Positions 1 through 8,785 of a stretch of DNA of 64,000 bases are shown here, in pieces. Position numbers and translations under genes: made by a program. This DNA comes from Pseudomonadales bacterium. GTDB lineage: Bacteria > Pseudomonadota > Gammaproteobacteria > Pseudomonadales > Azotimanducaceae. Numbering within the stretch: the stretch's first letter is position 1; every line of letters starts with the position of its first letter. The notes under the pieces are model-generated. The model was not told the DNA's origin. It made no database searches and worked only from the letters and a program-made list of their open reading frames with translations. Where the stretch lies: positions 41,139 through 105,138 of the forward strand of contig JAQXDL010000014.1 of NCBI GenBank assembly GCA_029251375.1, read 5' to 3'.

Positions 1-847
1 AGGACACGAGCTTGCACCGGACATGCCCGATGTCGACCTTGCGGTGAGTGGTCCTCTGGCGAGAAGCGCGGAGGATCTCGAGTTAGCCCTGGGTATTATG
101 GCGGGTCCGCCAGAACGAGAAGCTTTAGGTTGGCAGTTATCTTTGCCGCGTTCTGACAAAAAACATCTAAAAGATTTTCGTGTCGCGATTTGGCCAACGG
201 ATGAAATGGCGCCAGTCAGTAACGAGGTTGCTGATCGGGCGGTAATGGTGGGTCAAACATTATCGAAACTGGGTGCGACGGTTTCTGATACAGCCAGACC
301 TAATATTGATTTGGTAGCGGCCCAAGGGAATTATCAAACGCTGCTCAACTCGGTCATGACCGCTGGTATGAATGATGAGGCTGTCATTGCTGCACAGAAA
401 GTCGCTGATCAGTTCGCTGCGGATGATCATTCGATGGAGGCGGTTAATGCCCGTTCTTTTGTCCTATCACATCGAGATTGGTTGAAGAATAATATCTCTC
501 GTGAGCGAACCCGTCTCGCGTGGAGTACCTTTTTTGATGAATGGGATATTTTAATCTGTCCACAAATGCCAACAGCGGCTTTTCCCCATGATCATAGCGC
601 CATGAGTGGACGAACCCTGAAGGTCGACAACGAAGATCAGCCTTATTTCCAGCAAATATTCTGGGCCGGCATGGTGGTTAATGCTTATTTGCCGAGCACC
701 GTGTTTCCAACCGGATTGTCGCGGGAGGGTTTGCCCATTGGTCTGCAGGCCGTCAGTGCGCCTTACCGTGATTACAGAACGATTGAGTTTGCGCGTTTAA
801 TCTCGCGGGAAATTGGCGGGTTTGTGCCGCCTAGTAATTATGCATAA
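1..847 (+). CDS. Amidase signature family protein, C-terminal part (cut by window edge)
   Basis: The frame is open from base 2, so the protein starts outside the window. The first internal Met is at 23, but the in-frame residues before it (GHELAPD) show that this is not the start. The opening motif GPLARSAEDLELAL is the conserved post-catalytic segment of the amidase signature family (GatA, fatty acid amide hydrolase and urea amidolyase relatives). The C-terminal part has the usual LPSTVFPTGLSREGLPIGLQ strand region, where amidases carry a P-x-G-x-x-x-GLPIG motif. The Ser-Ser-Lys catalytic triad lies upstream and cannot be checked, so the substrate is unknown. The next genes on the same strand are a carnitine breakdown pair, but a 110-base gap with a repeat and a hairpin separates them. 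Confidence 0.85.
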   Translation, partial: GHELAPDMPDVDLAVSGPLARSAEDLELALGIMAGPPEREALGWQLSLPRSDKKHLKDFRVAIWPTDEMAPVSNEVADRAVMVGQTLSKLGATVSDTARPNIDLVAAQGNYQTLLNSVMTAGMNDEAVIAAQKVADQFAADDHSMEAVNARSFVLSHRDWLKNNISRERTRLAWSTFFDEWDILICPQMPTAAFPHDHSAMSGRTLKVDNEDQPYFQQIFWAGMVVNAYLPSTVFPTGLSREGLPIGLQAVSAPYRDYRTIEFARLISREIGGFVPPSNYA

Positions 848-874
848 CAATGTGTGAGCTGTTCTAGGTCTTTG

Positions 875-904
875 CAAGTCGTTCCAAGTGGTCCCAAGTC
901 GTTA
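875..904. repeat. Short tandem array, 3 x 10 bp
   Basis: Three consecutive units CAAGTCGTTC, CAAGTGGTCC and CAAGTCGTTA follow the amidase stop codon by 27 bases. A more diverged unit may precede them at 865-874. This is one of eleven arrays of this style in the window, each with a different unit. Confidence 0.75.
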
Positions 905-911
905 CAACATG

Positions 912-931
912 ATGCCGCTGTCTTGCGGCAT
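912..931 (+). terminator. Hairpin downstream of the amidase, terminator-like
   Basis: ATGCCGC at 912-918 pairs perfectly with GCGGCAT at 925-931 across a 6-base loop. No run of T follows, so it may be a processing or Rho-associated hairpin rather than a classical intrinsic terminator. It separates the amidase from the carnitine genes. Confidence 0.45.
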
Positions 932-972
932 TGCTAATCAGTAAAATGCTCGCTCATTAGATGGAAGTCACC

Positions 973-1890
973 ATGCCTCTTAACGCCAATCTCAACCCTT
1001 TTATTACCTGTGCGGTGACCGGCTCCGGCGCGACGCAAGATCGCTCCAGTCATGTGCCACGCTCACCGGAGCAGATTGCCAACAGTGCGATTGATGCAGC
1101 GAAAGCGGGCGCCGCCATTGTGCATTGTCATGTGCGTGACCCAGACACCGGCGAGCCAAGTCGTCGACCGGAACTTTACCGTGAACTGTTAGACCGAATC
1201 CGTGATTCGGACACGGATGTTGTGATTAATCTCACCGCAGGCATGGGTGGCGATATTGTCTTTGGCGATGCAGAGAATCCGTTGCCACTGGATGCTGCAG
1301 GTACCGATATGGTCGGTGCAACAGAGCGGGTCGAACACATCGCCGAGTGCCTGCCAGAAATCTGCACACTCGATTGCGGCACAATGAACTTTGCTGAAGC
1401 GGATTATGTCATGACCAATACACCGGGCATGTTACGGGCGATGGGGCAGATGATGACTGACCTAGGTGTTAGACCAGAGATTGAAGTGTTCGAGACCGGC
1501 CATCTTTGGTTTGCGAAACAGCTAGTAGACGAAGGCATCATTGAAGATCCCGTCATGATTCAAATGTGTATGGGCATCCCTTGGGGCGCGCCGGATGATT
1601 TGAACACCTTTATGTCAATGGTGAATAACACCCCTGAAAGCTGGACCTTTTCAGCTTTCTCTATTGGCCAGAATCAGATGCCGTTTGTCTCCGCAGCGGT
1701 GCTCGCCGGCGGTAACATCCGTGTCGGTTTGGAAGATAACCTTTGGCTCGGTAAGGGCCAGCTTGCGACCAATGCACAACTCGTCGAGAAAGCAGCAACG
1801 ATCGCAACCAACATGGGTGCAAGCTTGATGACACCTGCGCAAGTACGAGAAAAGATGCAACTTGTGAAGCGACAGCCCAGAGCTAAGTAG
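973..1890 (+). CDS. Beta-keto acid cleavage enzyme (BKACE, DUF849), probable 3-dehydrocarnitine cleavage enzyme
   Basis: The protein is about 305 residues, normal for BKACE TIM-barrel enzymes, which condense a beta-keto acid with acetyl-CoA and release acetoacetate plus a CoA ester. It opens with NPFITCAVTGSG, followed by AAIVHCHVRDPDTGEPS with the Zn-binding His-x-His, and NLTAGMGGD. The neighbour 9 bases downstream is a carnitine dehydrogenase. In characterised pseudomonads this pairing acts on 3-dehydrocarnitine to give glycine betaine as a CoA derivative, so that substrate is inferred from context. I prefer the ATG at 973 over the one at 961, because GGAAG at 963-967 is then a ribosome binding site five bases before it. 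The third usual partner, a thioesterase, is not next to the pair. Confidence 0.85.
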   Translation: MPLNANLNPFITCAVTGSGATQDRSSHVPRSPEQIANSAIDAAKAGAAIVHCHVRDPDTGEPSRRPELYRELLDRIRDSDTDVVINLTAGMGGDIVFGDAENPLPLDAAGTDMVGATERVEHIAECLPEICTLDCGTMNFAEADYVMTNTPGMLRAMGQMMTDLGVRPEIEVFETGHLWFAKQLVDEGIIEDPVMIQMCMGIPWGAPDDLNTFMSMVNNTPESWTFSAFSIGQNQMPFVSAAVLAGGNIRVGLEDNLWLGKGQLATNAQLVEKAATIATNMGASLMTPAQVREKMQLVKRQPRAK

Positions 1891-1899
1891 GAGTCAGTT

Positions 1900-2898
1900 A
1901 TGTCTACCATACAAACAGCTGCGATTATTGGTGGCGGGGTGATCGGCGCCGGTTGGGTTGCACGATTTATTGAAAACGGTATCGATGTCGCGATCTATGA
2001 CCCCGCCTCCGACGCTGTCGCGAAAATCGAAGCTGTTCTGCAAAATTCTCGCTATGCCTACAACAAATTAACGAAGGTGCAAAGAAAGCGGGAGGGGGTT
2101 GTTAGCTATTGTGACAGCCTCGCACAAGCGGTATCCAATGCTCAAATCATCGTTGAGTCTGTGCCCGAGAGACTCGAGGTGAAACAGTCCGTTTATGCTG
2201 AAATTGAGTCCCATGCGGCTAGCGATGCAATGATAGTTTCATCTACGTCCGGCATTATGCCGTCGGATCTTCAGTCGCAAATGCACAATCCGGAACGGTT
2301 GTTAGTCGCTCATCCTTTTAATCCGGTCTATTTGCTGCCATTGGTTGAATTAGTAGCCGGACAGAAAACGCGCGCGTCTGTTATCGACGCAGCGAAAGCC
2401 TTCTATTTATCAATTGGCATGAAGCCTTTGCTTGTTAAAAAGGAAATCGAAGCATTTATTGCTGACCGACTCCTGGAAGCTATTTGGCGTGAATCACTGT
2501 GGCTCGTGAAGGATGGTGTCGCCACAACTGAAGATATTGATGACGCCGTGCGGTTTGGGTTTGGCCTGCGCTATGCCCAAATGGGTGTCTTTGATACCTA
2601 TCGAGTTGCCGGTGGCGAAGCGGGTATGCGGCATTTTATGGCGCAGTTTGGGCCTTGCCTAAAATGGCCCTGGTCAAAACTGACCGACGTGCCTGATTTT
2701 AACGAAGAGCTGGTTGACTTGATTGCGACCCAATCGGACCAGCAATCCGGTCACATGAGTATTCGAGAAATGGAGCGCATGCGAGACGATAACCTGATCG
2801 GCATACTGCATGCGCTTAAAGACAATAACTGGGGTGCAGGCGAAACCCTCGCTAATCATGAAGTCCGTCTGTTAGAAGCCGCTAACGACGCCAGCTAA
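1900..2898 (+). CDS. L-carnitine dehydrogenase-like protein (3-hydroxyacyl-CoA dehydrogenase fold)
   Basis: The 332-residue protein has an N-terminal NAD-binding loop (AAIIGGGVIGAGWVARF, residues about 7-23). The family signature AHPFNPVYLLPLVEL contains the catalytic His-x-Phe-Asn-Pro, and a helical C-terminal dimerisation domain follows. Length and the aromatic-rich C-terminal half fit carnitine 3-dehydrogenase, which oxidises L-carnitine to 3-dehydrocarnitine in the cytoplasm, rather than fatty-acid 3-hydroxyacyl-CoA dehydrogenase. AGGAG at 1889-1893 gives a good ribosome binding site and overlaps the stop of the preceding gene, so the two are co-transcribed and translationally close. A general 3-hydroxyacyl-CoA dehydrogenase cannot be fully excluded from sequence alone, but the BKACE neighbour makes carnitine the best reading. 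Confidence 0.82.
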   Translation: MSTIQTAAIIGGGVIGAGWVARFIENGIDVAIYDPASDAVAKIEAVLQNSRYAYNKLTKVQRKREGVVSYCDSLAQAVSNAQIIVESVPERLEVKQSVYAEIESHAASDAMIVSSTSGIMPSDLQSQMHNPERLLVAHPFNPVYLLPLVELVAGQKTRASVIDAAKAFYLSIGMKPLLVKKEIEAFIADRLLEAIWRESLWLVKDGVATTEDIDDAVRFGFGLRYAQMGVFDTYRVAGGEAGMRHFMAQFGPCLKWPWSKLTDVPDFNEELVDLIATQSDQQSGHMSIREMERMRDDNLIGILHALKDNNWGAGETLANHEVRLLEAANDAS

Positions 2899-3153
2899 CA
2901 GACGTTGCCAAACTTGTCACTCTGATCTCCTGCATTACTTAAATCGCCATTGTCGCGGGTTTTTATATAAGGTCTGTATAACATCTATAAAGAAGCCGAA
3001 TCGCCCCGCTAAAACTAAATTAATGGTTGGCATTAATAGGCGAAAGATTTACGCTATCGTCATGTAAAAATGAGCTGGACAATAGGTGGCTACTTTAAGT
3101 ATTTGTCGCCTTTAGTTTTGTTGGAATCTGAAAGTTTGGTCACGGCAGATTTT

Positions 3154-3837
3154 ATGAAAAAAATAGCTGTTCGAAGCCTGTTGATAATATTAGTTTTATT
3201 CGTCGGTCTTTTTTGGTTTGTTTTTTTCTCCGCAAGACCACCTTTAACTATCGACCCGGTAACACTTGCCGGTGACGGTAGCAGCATCAATTACTGCCAA
3301 CAGCCGGTGTTAGATGGCGGCGGCAAGCTTGCCATCGACATTGCTAAAGGCAATACACCTGGTTGCGGCTACGATCATTTTCCGTTGCCGATTCTGGCCG
3401 CATGCACGGAGCCATTGGTTGAGGCTGCCGATGATATTCGCGGCTTGTGGATAGGCGTTGAAGGTGGACATGTAGGTCATGTTGAGCGAGTCGAACAATG
3501 TGGTGCCCGCACGGTTGTCACGTCCTCTGGCATCATTCACGACTATGGACCCAATAGTACGGCGCATTCGAACACAGACGACACAGAGGGCGCGGTATTT
3601 TTCACCCTTGGTGATCGAGAATATTGTCCGCGCACATCCGCAAGTATGATTTGGGAGGACAAGGTGCTGAATTTTCGTGCTTTTGGTTGGGGTCCTATCG
3701 TCGTCAACCGTTACCTCCAGGGTGAACAGTTAGTGTGGGAGTATGCAGATGGTTCAACGACACATATGGATCGATTGTGCCAATTGCCTGACGAGCAGAA
3801 AGTGCCTGTACCAAGGGGACCACGTTATTCACTCTAA
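3154..3837 (+). CDS. Membrane-anchored or secreted hypothetical protein
   Basis: I do not recognise a family. The frame opens at 3070, but the ATG at 3154 starts a classic signal/anchor (KKIAVRSLL then a hydrophobic run to FVFFSARPP), so I place the start there, giving about 227 residues. The rest is extracytoplasmic in character. It has several cysteines, a GLWIGVEGGHVGHVERVEQC segment and many aromatic/Gly beta-type stretches, reminiscent of small beta-sandwich or lipocalin-like proteins. No strong ribosome binding site is visible for either start. It overlaps the convergent aminotransferase gene by 9 bases at its 3' end. Confidence 0.6.
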   Translation: MKKIAVRSLLIILVLFVGLFWFVFFSARPPLTIDPVTLAGDGSSINYCQQPVLDGGGKLAIDIAKGNTPGCGYDHFPLPILAACTEPLVEAADDIRGLWIGVEGGHVGHVERVEQCGARTVVTSSGIIHDYGPNSTAHSNTDDTEGAVFFTLGDREYCPRTSASMIWEDKVLNFRAFGWGPIVVNRYLQGEQLVWEYADGSTTHMDRLCQLPDEQKVPVPRGPRYSL

Positions 3838-5598
3838 TCTTTGTAGACTTGGCGTATCGATATCTTGCGGCAGCGTGAACCAGCGAAGCGCTTCAACGGA
3901 CTCGGTTAGGCATAGGTCATATCGTTTTTCCATGAGGCGGCACTTGTTCAGTTCTGTCGCGGCGGCATTAAGGTGCGCCTGCAGAGGCCGTTTGTTTACC
4001 TCAGGTGTGTGATGATTAATGTGTGCGCCTAAGTTCATTTCGTTCAAGTCACTGCTAAGGTCCATTTGCTTCATCTGATAACGCCAAGTCCCACTCGCCG
4101 TGTCAAAACAGTAGTAGGGTAAAAGTCGCCAGCCATCTTTCGCGATCATCTCAATAGCAGATGCAAGATACTCAAAGGTCGAGTCGTCAATAAAGTAATT
4201 GAAGTTTAACCGCACCCAACCTGGCCTTAATATGAGGTGTCCCTTACCAAGTTCAGTCTCAATCGCCTTACTCAGGACCATATCCATGTTCAGCAAAGTA
4301 TGGCCGTAGGGGCCAGCGCAGGAACAGCCACCTCTCGCCTGTATGCCGAAGAGATCGTTTAGCAAGGCGACGACGAAGGCGTAATGAAGGTCCTTGTTTT
4401 GGTGCTTTATTCGTAGAGAGACGATCGATAAGCGTTCTGCGTGCTCGCAACCTAAGACATCGATGTTGTCGTGACATGACCAGCGTTGTAACGCGCGTGT
4501 AACCCATTTTTTTTCAAGCGCTTCAATATTCTGTGTCCCTACTTCCTGTTGAAGTTTTACGGCCAGTCCGGCACGAATAGACTCGATGATAGCGGGGGTG
4601 CCGCCTTCTTCTCGATGTTCGTGATCGTCAATGAATTGGTGATCATCAGGCGTCACGTACATAACGGTTCCGCCACCGGGCATGGAAGGGACGCTATTGC
4701 TAAGAAGATGCTTCTTAACAACAAGAATACCGGGGCTGCCAGGGCCGCCCACAAACTTATGCGGCGAGATGAAAGCAGCATCCTTGCTACAATCTGCGGT
4801 TTGACTGTCAGCATCATTGTCAAATTCTTTGGTCGCATTCATGTCGATGCCAACATAGGGCGCTGCAGCAGCGTAGTCCCAAAGTGAGTATGCGTTGTGT
4901 TGGTGCAAAAGGTGACTGATCAGGTCAACGTCAGATTTGACGCCGGTGACATTAGACGCAGCGGAAAAACTGCCAATCTTTAATGCTCGCTCGCTGTAGA
5001 AAGTGAGTTGCGCGGTAAGGACAGATATATCAATTTGACCTGATGCATTCAGAGGTATAACAACGACGTCTGCGATCGACTCCCGCCAGGGCAGTTCATT
5101 ACTGTGATGTTCATAGGGACCAATAAATACCACGGGTCGCTGTGCCAGCGGTATCTTATCGAGCAGTTGATGTTGTGCATCGAGATCAGCGGGTAGGCGT
5201 AGGTTCAAAATATCAATGAGCTTGTTGATGGCCGCAGTGGCGCCCGAGCCACAAAAAATAACCTGATCGTCGTCATTACCTTTCACTGCTTTGTGAATGA
5301 TTTGTCGCGCCTGTTCTCTTAGTTTGGTTGTTTGTGCCCCGGTAAAAGATGTTTCAGTGTGGGTGTTGGCATAGAAGGGCAAAACCTGGTGGCGAATATA
5401 GTCTTCGATAAATGTCAGAGAGCGACCAGATGCAGTGTAGTCTGCGTAGATAAGGGGTTTAGCGCCAAAGCTTGTTTCGATAAGCGTCCCTTCGCCGATA
5501 ACGGCATCGCGGATTGTTTGTAATAAATTTGGGTTCAACGTTTTGTTGGAAGTTTCGTTGCATGTTTGGTTTAAGGCAGGCTTTTGGGGCTGTGTCAC
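3829..5598 (-). CDS. PLP-dependent aminotransferase class V (cysteine desulfurase/selenocysteine lyase-like) with C-terminal extension
   Basis: The protein is 589 residues, longer than typical 400-residue class V enzymes. ISPHKFVGGPGSPG carries the Schiff-base lysine (K281). CGSGATAAIN (about 116-125) is the phosphate-binding loop, and RGGCSCAGPYGH (about 422-433) resembles the cysteine-bearing loop of the desulfurase branch. About 120 residues after the conserved core have no recognised domain. The start is GTG at 5598, because an in-frame TAG lies four codons upstream and no ATG exists before residue 253. It is divergent from an Lrp/AsnC regulator, which probably controls it. The exact substrate is unknown. 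The desulfurase/selenocysteine-lyase annotation usually given to such proteins is weak and should not be taken as evidence for selenium metabolism. Confidence 0.8.
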   Translation of the reverse strand: MTQPQKPALNQTCNETSNKTLNPNLLQTIRDAVIGEGTLIETSFGAKPLIYADYTASGRSLTFIEDYIRHQVLPFYANTHTETSFTGAQTTKLREQARQIIHKAVKGNDDDQVIFCGSGATAAINKLIDILNLRLPADLDAQHQLLDKIPLAQRPVVFIGPYEHHSNELPWRESIADVVVIPLNASGQIDISVLTAQLTFYSERALKIGSFSAASNVTGVKSDVDLISHLLHQHNAYSLWDYAAAAPYVGIDMNATKEFDNDADSQTADCSKDAAFISPHKFVGGPGSPGILVVKKHLLSNSVPSMPGGGTVMYVTPDDHQFIDDHEHREEGGTPAIIESIRAGLAVKLQQEVGTQNIEALEKKWVTRALQRWSCHDNIDVLGCEHAERLSIVSLRIKHQNKDLHYAFVVALLNDLFGIQARGGCSCAGPYGHTLLNMDMVLSKAIETELGKGHLILRPGWVRLNFNYFIDDSTFEYLASAIEMIAKDGWRLLPYYCFDTASGTWRYQMKQMDLSSDLNEMNLGAHINHHTPEVNKRPLQAHLNAAATELNKCRLMEKRYDLCLTESVEALRWFTLPQDIDTPSLQRLE

Positions 5599-5768
5599 AA
5601 GAGTACGCTAGGTTCGTGAATGAAGTGGCCAGCATAGTGTTGTTTGTTGGGCACATTGTGCCTAATTGGTTTGTATTATCGGGGTTATCCGAAAATTTGT
5701 TCCACATAGTTTATTAAATATGAAACTATACACCATCGCAATTTTTTGGTCATAGGAAACCATCAGAA

Positions 5769-6224
5769 ATGGATAAACAAGATAAGTCGATCCTGACGTT
5801 GTTGCAGCGTGATGCGAGTCTGTCAGTCGGTGAGATTGCCAGTCAGGTTGGCATCTCGAAGTCTGCGTGTTGGCGAAGGGTTCAGAAGCTAGAACACGAT
5901 GGCGTGATTCGAGAACGGGTTGCGCTGTTGGCGCCAGAAAAAGTTAATTTGCCTTTGACCGTTTATATCTCAGTTCGAACCAACCAACACAATGACAAAT
6001 GGGCGGCGAAATTTCAGAAGGTGACAAGGTCAATGCCTGGGGTTTTGGAAGTCTATCGCATGAGTGGGGAGTTAGATTATCTAATCAAAGCGGTGGTTGA
6101 GGATATGCCGGGTTACGACAGATTGTATAAAGAACTTATCAAAGCAGACCTTTATGATGTGAGTTCAAGCTTTGTGATGGAAACAATGAAACAAACAACG
6201 CAACTGCCTTTGGATTATGTTTAG
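5769..6224 (+). CDS. Lrp/AsnC family transcriptional regulator
   Basis: The 151-residue protein has the family layout. An N-terminal winged helix-turn-helix (MDKQDKSILTLLQ, SVGEIASQVGISKSACWRRVQKLE, residues 1-50) precedes a RAM/AsnC ligand-binding domain (VYISVRTN, PGVLEVYRMSGELDYLIKAV, residues about 60-140). The GELDYLI motif is the usual effector-site strand. It is divergent from the class V aminotransferase across a 170-base AT-rich gap, the normal arrangement for an amino-acid-sensing regulator and its target enzyme. AGGA at 5754-5757 is the nearest ribosome binding site. The DUF1254 gene downstream is 75 bases away on the same strand and may be read through from it. Confidence 0.9.
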   Translation: MDKQDKSILTLLQRDASLSVGEIASQVGISKSACWRRVQKLEHDGVIRERVALLAPEKVNLPLTVYISVRTNQHNDKWAAKFQKVTRSMPGVLEVYRMSGELDYLIKAVVEDMPGYDRLYKELIKADLYDVSSSFVMETMKQTTQLPLDYV

Positions 6225-6299
6225 CTCCAATGATCTCTAGAAGTCCACAATGACAACGAAAATATTTAAGCCTCAAACCAGTGAGTTAGAAAAATCTTT

Positions 6300-7277
6300 A
6301 TGAATGATAACCGTGAAAGTGATGAAACCATGGCAGTGTCAATCAAGGTCAACGTTGATAACTATGTGCGTGCAACAACATCGGCGCAGTTTGCCGGCAT
6401 GTTAAGAATGTCCCGAGGCATGAACAAATTTGTTCATGCGCCAAAGCCCGTTGCGCTTAACAAGCAAAGTGTCGAGCGCATGAACCGCGACACGATTTAT
6501 AGCTCGGCTGTGGTGGACATCAGTCTAGGTGCAAGTTTGACAATTCCGGAATCCGGCGATCGATACCTTTCTGTGATTGTGATGAATGAAGATTATTACA
6601 CCACCGCAATCTATCATGACGCGGGGGTTTATCAACTAAGCGTGGATGAACACGACACACCGTTCGTGGCGATAGTGGCGCGTATTTTGGCTGATCCAAC
6701 TGATCCAGATGATATGAAAGTTGCCAATGCGTTACAGCAGGGTTTGTTGATTGACGCCGCCGGTGAGGGCGTCTTTACACGCCCCAATTATGACGCGGAA
6801 AGCTTCGCCCGCACTCATGGTTTACTAAAGCAGTTGGGCGCAGGGCTTGCAGATGCTTCCTATTGGAATGGCAAAAAAGAAGAAGTGAAAGAAACGCGCC
6901 ATATGATTGGTGCTGCATTTGGCTGGGGTGGATTGCCAACCTATGAAGTGGTTTACGAAAGTGTCAGTGCGCCGCGTCCTTTGGGTACCTACCAGCTCAA
7001 CGTCAAGGATGTGCCCGTTGATGGCTTTTGGTCCATTAGTGTCTATAACAAAGCGGGATACTTTGAAGAAAATGCGTTTGACTCCTACAGCATTAACAAC
7101 CTAACGGCGGCGCCGAATGACGACGGCTCGTACACGATTCACTTTGGCGATTGTGCCAATAATCTGAGGAACTGTTTGCAGATCATGGAAGGTTGGAATT
7201 ATGTAGTGCGGCTATATCAACCGCATCAAAATGTGCAGCAGGGTTTATGGCACTTTCCTGAGCCTCACGCCATATAA
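6300..7277 (+). CDS. DUF1254/DUF1214 domain protein
   Basis: The 325-residue protein has two halves. The N-terminal part (FVHAPKPVALNKQSVERMNRDTIYSSAVVD, about 45-75) has the conserved NRDTIYS pattern of DUF1254. The C-terminal part (PVDGFWSISVYNKAGYFEENAFDSYSINN, about 230-265) is the DUF1214 signature. Such proteins are often periplasmic, but no signal peptide is visible here, so this copy is probably cytoplasmic. The biochemical role of the family is not established. The start may also be the ATG at 6330; neither has a clear ribosome binding site. Confidence 0.8.
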   Translation: MNDNRESDETMAVSIKVNVDNYVRATTSAQFAGMLRMSRGMNKFVHAPKPVALNKQSVERMNRDTIYSSAVVDISLGASLTIPESGDRYLSVIVMNEDYYTTAIYHDAGVYQLSVDEHDTPFVAIVARILADPTDPDDMKVANALQQGLLIDAAGEGVFTRPNYDAESFARTHGLLKQLGAGLADASYWNGKKEEVKETRHMIGAAFGWGGLPTYEVVYESVSAPRPLGTYQLNVKDVPVDGFWSISVYNKAGYFEENAFDSYSINNLTAAPNDDGSYTIHFGDCANNLRNCLQIMEGWNYVVRLYQPHQNVQQGLWHFPEPHAI

Positions 7278-7412
7278 TTATGGGTTGTAGAATCGAGCAA
7301 GTGTTACCGAAAGGGGCAATGACTGTGTGAATTTGAAGTCTTGATCAGGCTTTATAAAAGGGTATTTGTTTGCAGATAGGATTGATCAAGGCCAGCAGCA
7401 ATGAAATCTGTT

Positions 7413-7447
7413 GCTTGTGCCGGGATAAATGGTATCCCAGCACAAGC
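7413..7447. terminator. Long hairpin between convergent genes
   Basis: GCTTGTGC at 7413-7420 pairs with GCACAAGC at 7440-7447. GGGATA at 7422-7427 pairs with TATCCC at 7433-7438, with one C-A mismatch between the two stems and a 5-base loop. It lies between the DUF1254 gene and the convergent acyl-CoA dehydrogenase, so it probably ends transcription from one or both sides, although the downstream T content is modest. Confidence 0.55.
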
Positions 7448-7464
7448 ATTAAGATATAAGTCTT

Positions 7465-8694
7465 TTAGTCGAACAACTCGCCGCCACAAGCAGAGGCCGT
7501 CGTGCCAAATTCTTCATAAGCTTTGATGACGTTGGCGCCGGTTCTCCAACGATGCACTTCATCAGGACCGTCAACCAATCGTTGGCTACGGATACCGGTG
7601 TACCAGCGCGCCAAAGGCGTGTCGTGGCTATAACCGAGGGCCCCGTGCAGCTGCAGAGCTGTATCGACAACTTGATGCACCATGTTCGCCAGGAAGACCT
7701 TAGCAATACCGTTCTCTTGCTTAAGGTCCATACCATTTTCAGCTTTATAAGCGATGTGTAACAACATCAAACGTGCTTTGTATATCTCGGACGCGCAGTC
7801 GGCCATCATCCAGCGCACACCTTGACGGTCTGCGAGTCGCTTGCCAAATGTTTCGCGGCTAGTAATATGTTTTGCTGCTAAGTCGAGTGCCCGCTGTGCC
7901 ATGGCAACATTGTGCATACCATGACGGAGTCGGCCGTAGGCAAGTCGATGCTGACCCATGTTGAAGCCCTGACCTTGGCCGCCCAAAATGTTTTCCCGTG
8001 GCACGCGCAGGTTCTCGATTTTGATCTCAGAGTGTGAGCCACCCAGCTTTAAACCCAGCTCGGTATGTGGCTGCATGGTCTCGATATTACGGACGATTTC
8101 GTAGCCAGGGTTAGGAAGCTCTACAATGAATGTACTGTATTGTTCGTGTCTCGGTGCATCAGGATCTGTCTTCGCCATGACAACCGCGATATCCGCAACG
8201 CTGGCGGATGAACTAAACCATTTTTCACCGTTCATGACCCACTCATCGCCATCGAGCTCAGCGGTTGTTTGCATGCCTGTTGCATCTGCACCGGCGGCTT
8301 TTTCTGTCATGGAATAGCAAATACGTTTTTCACCGTTGAGCAATGGCTTCAAGTATTTCTCGTGCTGGTATTCTGTACCATGCTCAATCAGTGTCAGCAT
8401 TGTTGCATCGTCAGGACCCTGTGTGTTCATTGACAGTGCGCCAAGAAAACTTTCGCCCAGTTCCATTTGAACAAGCGCGTTTGCTAATGGGCGTAAACCC
8501 ATGCCGCCATGCTCAACCGGTACAAAGGGACACCACAAATCCTGTGCTCGAGCAGCAACGCGCAGTTCAGCTAACACTTCATCAAAGTTTTCCGCTGTAC
8601 AATTTTCCTCAGCAGGGTGTACCACCTCCTGAACAAATTTGCGCACCTTGTTGCGAATGGCCTTGGTCTCATCGGGGATTTGAAAATCAATCAT
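7465..8694 (-). CDS. Acyl-CoA dehydrogenase family protein
   Basis: The roughly 409-residue flavoprotein has the three-domain acyl-CoA dehydrogenase layout. An N-terminal helical domain contains the GGMGLRPLANALVQMELGES region. The FAD-binding middle domain contains CYSMTEKAAGADATGMQTTA and NGEKWFSSSA. A C-terminal helical domain contains the RQGVRWMMADCASEIYKARL and LQLHGALGYSHDTPLARWY motifs. I move the start to ATG 8694 (MIDFQIPDE), because GGAG six bases upstream is an excellent ribosome binding site and the frame's earlier start at 8709 is only a TTG. The closest relatives in annotation terms are the longer FadE-like or short-chain enzymes of marine gammaproteobacteria; the chain-length preference cannot be read. 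It stands alone, divided from the RND pump by 91 bases. Confidence 0.9.
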   Translation of the reverse strand: MIDFQIPDETKAIRNKVRKFVQEVVHPAEENCTAENFDEVLAELRVAARAQDLWCPFVPVEHGGMGLRPLANALVQMELGESFLGALSMNTQGPDDATMLTLIEHGTEYQHEKYLKPLLNGEKRICYSMTEKAAGADATGMQTTAELDGDEWVMNGEKWFSSSASVADIAVVMAKTDPDAPRHEQYSTFIVELPNPGYEIVRNIETMQPHTELGLKLGGSHSEIKIENLRVPRENILGGQGQGFNMGQHRLAYGRLRHGMHNVAMAQRALDLAAKHITSRETFGKRLADRQGVRWMMADCASEIYKARLMLLHIAYKAENGMDLKQENGIAKVFLANMVHQVVDTALQLHGALGYSHDTPLARWYTGIRSQRLVDGPDEVHRWRTGANVIKAYEEFGTTASACGGELFD

Positions 8695-8785
8695 GCACTG
8701 CTCCTTCAATAAATTATTTTTAGACTTGTTCAGGAGTATCTCAGGGTGTTAACAAATGTGCTAGCGGTATGCTGCTCGGTAGAAA

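Noticed and set aside
3829..5598. Using the class V aminotransferase as support for selenium metabolism in this organism
   Set aside because: The selenocysteine-lyase label for this broad family is only by fold similarity and says nothing about selenocysteine synthesis.
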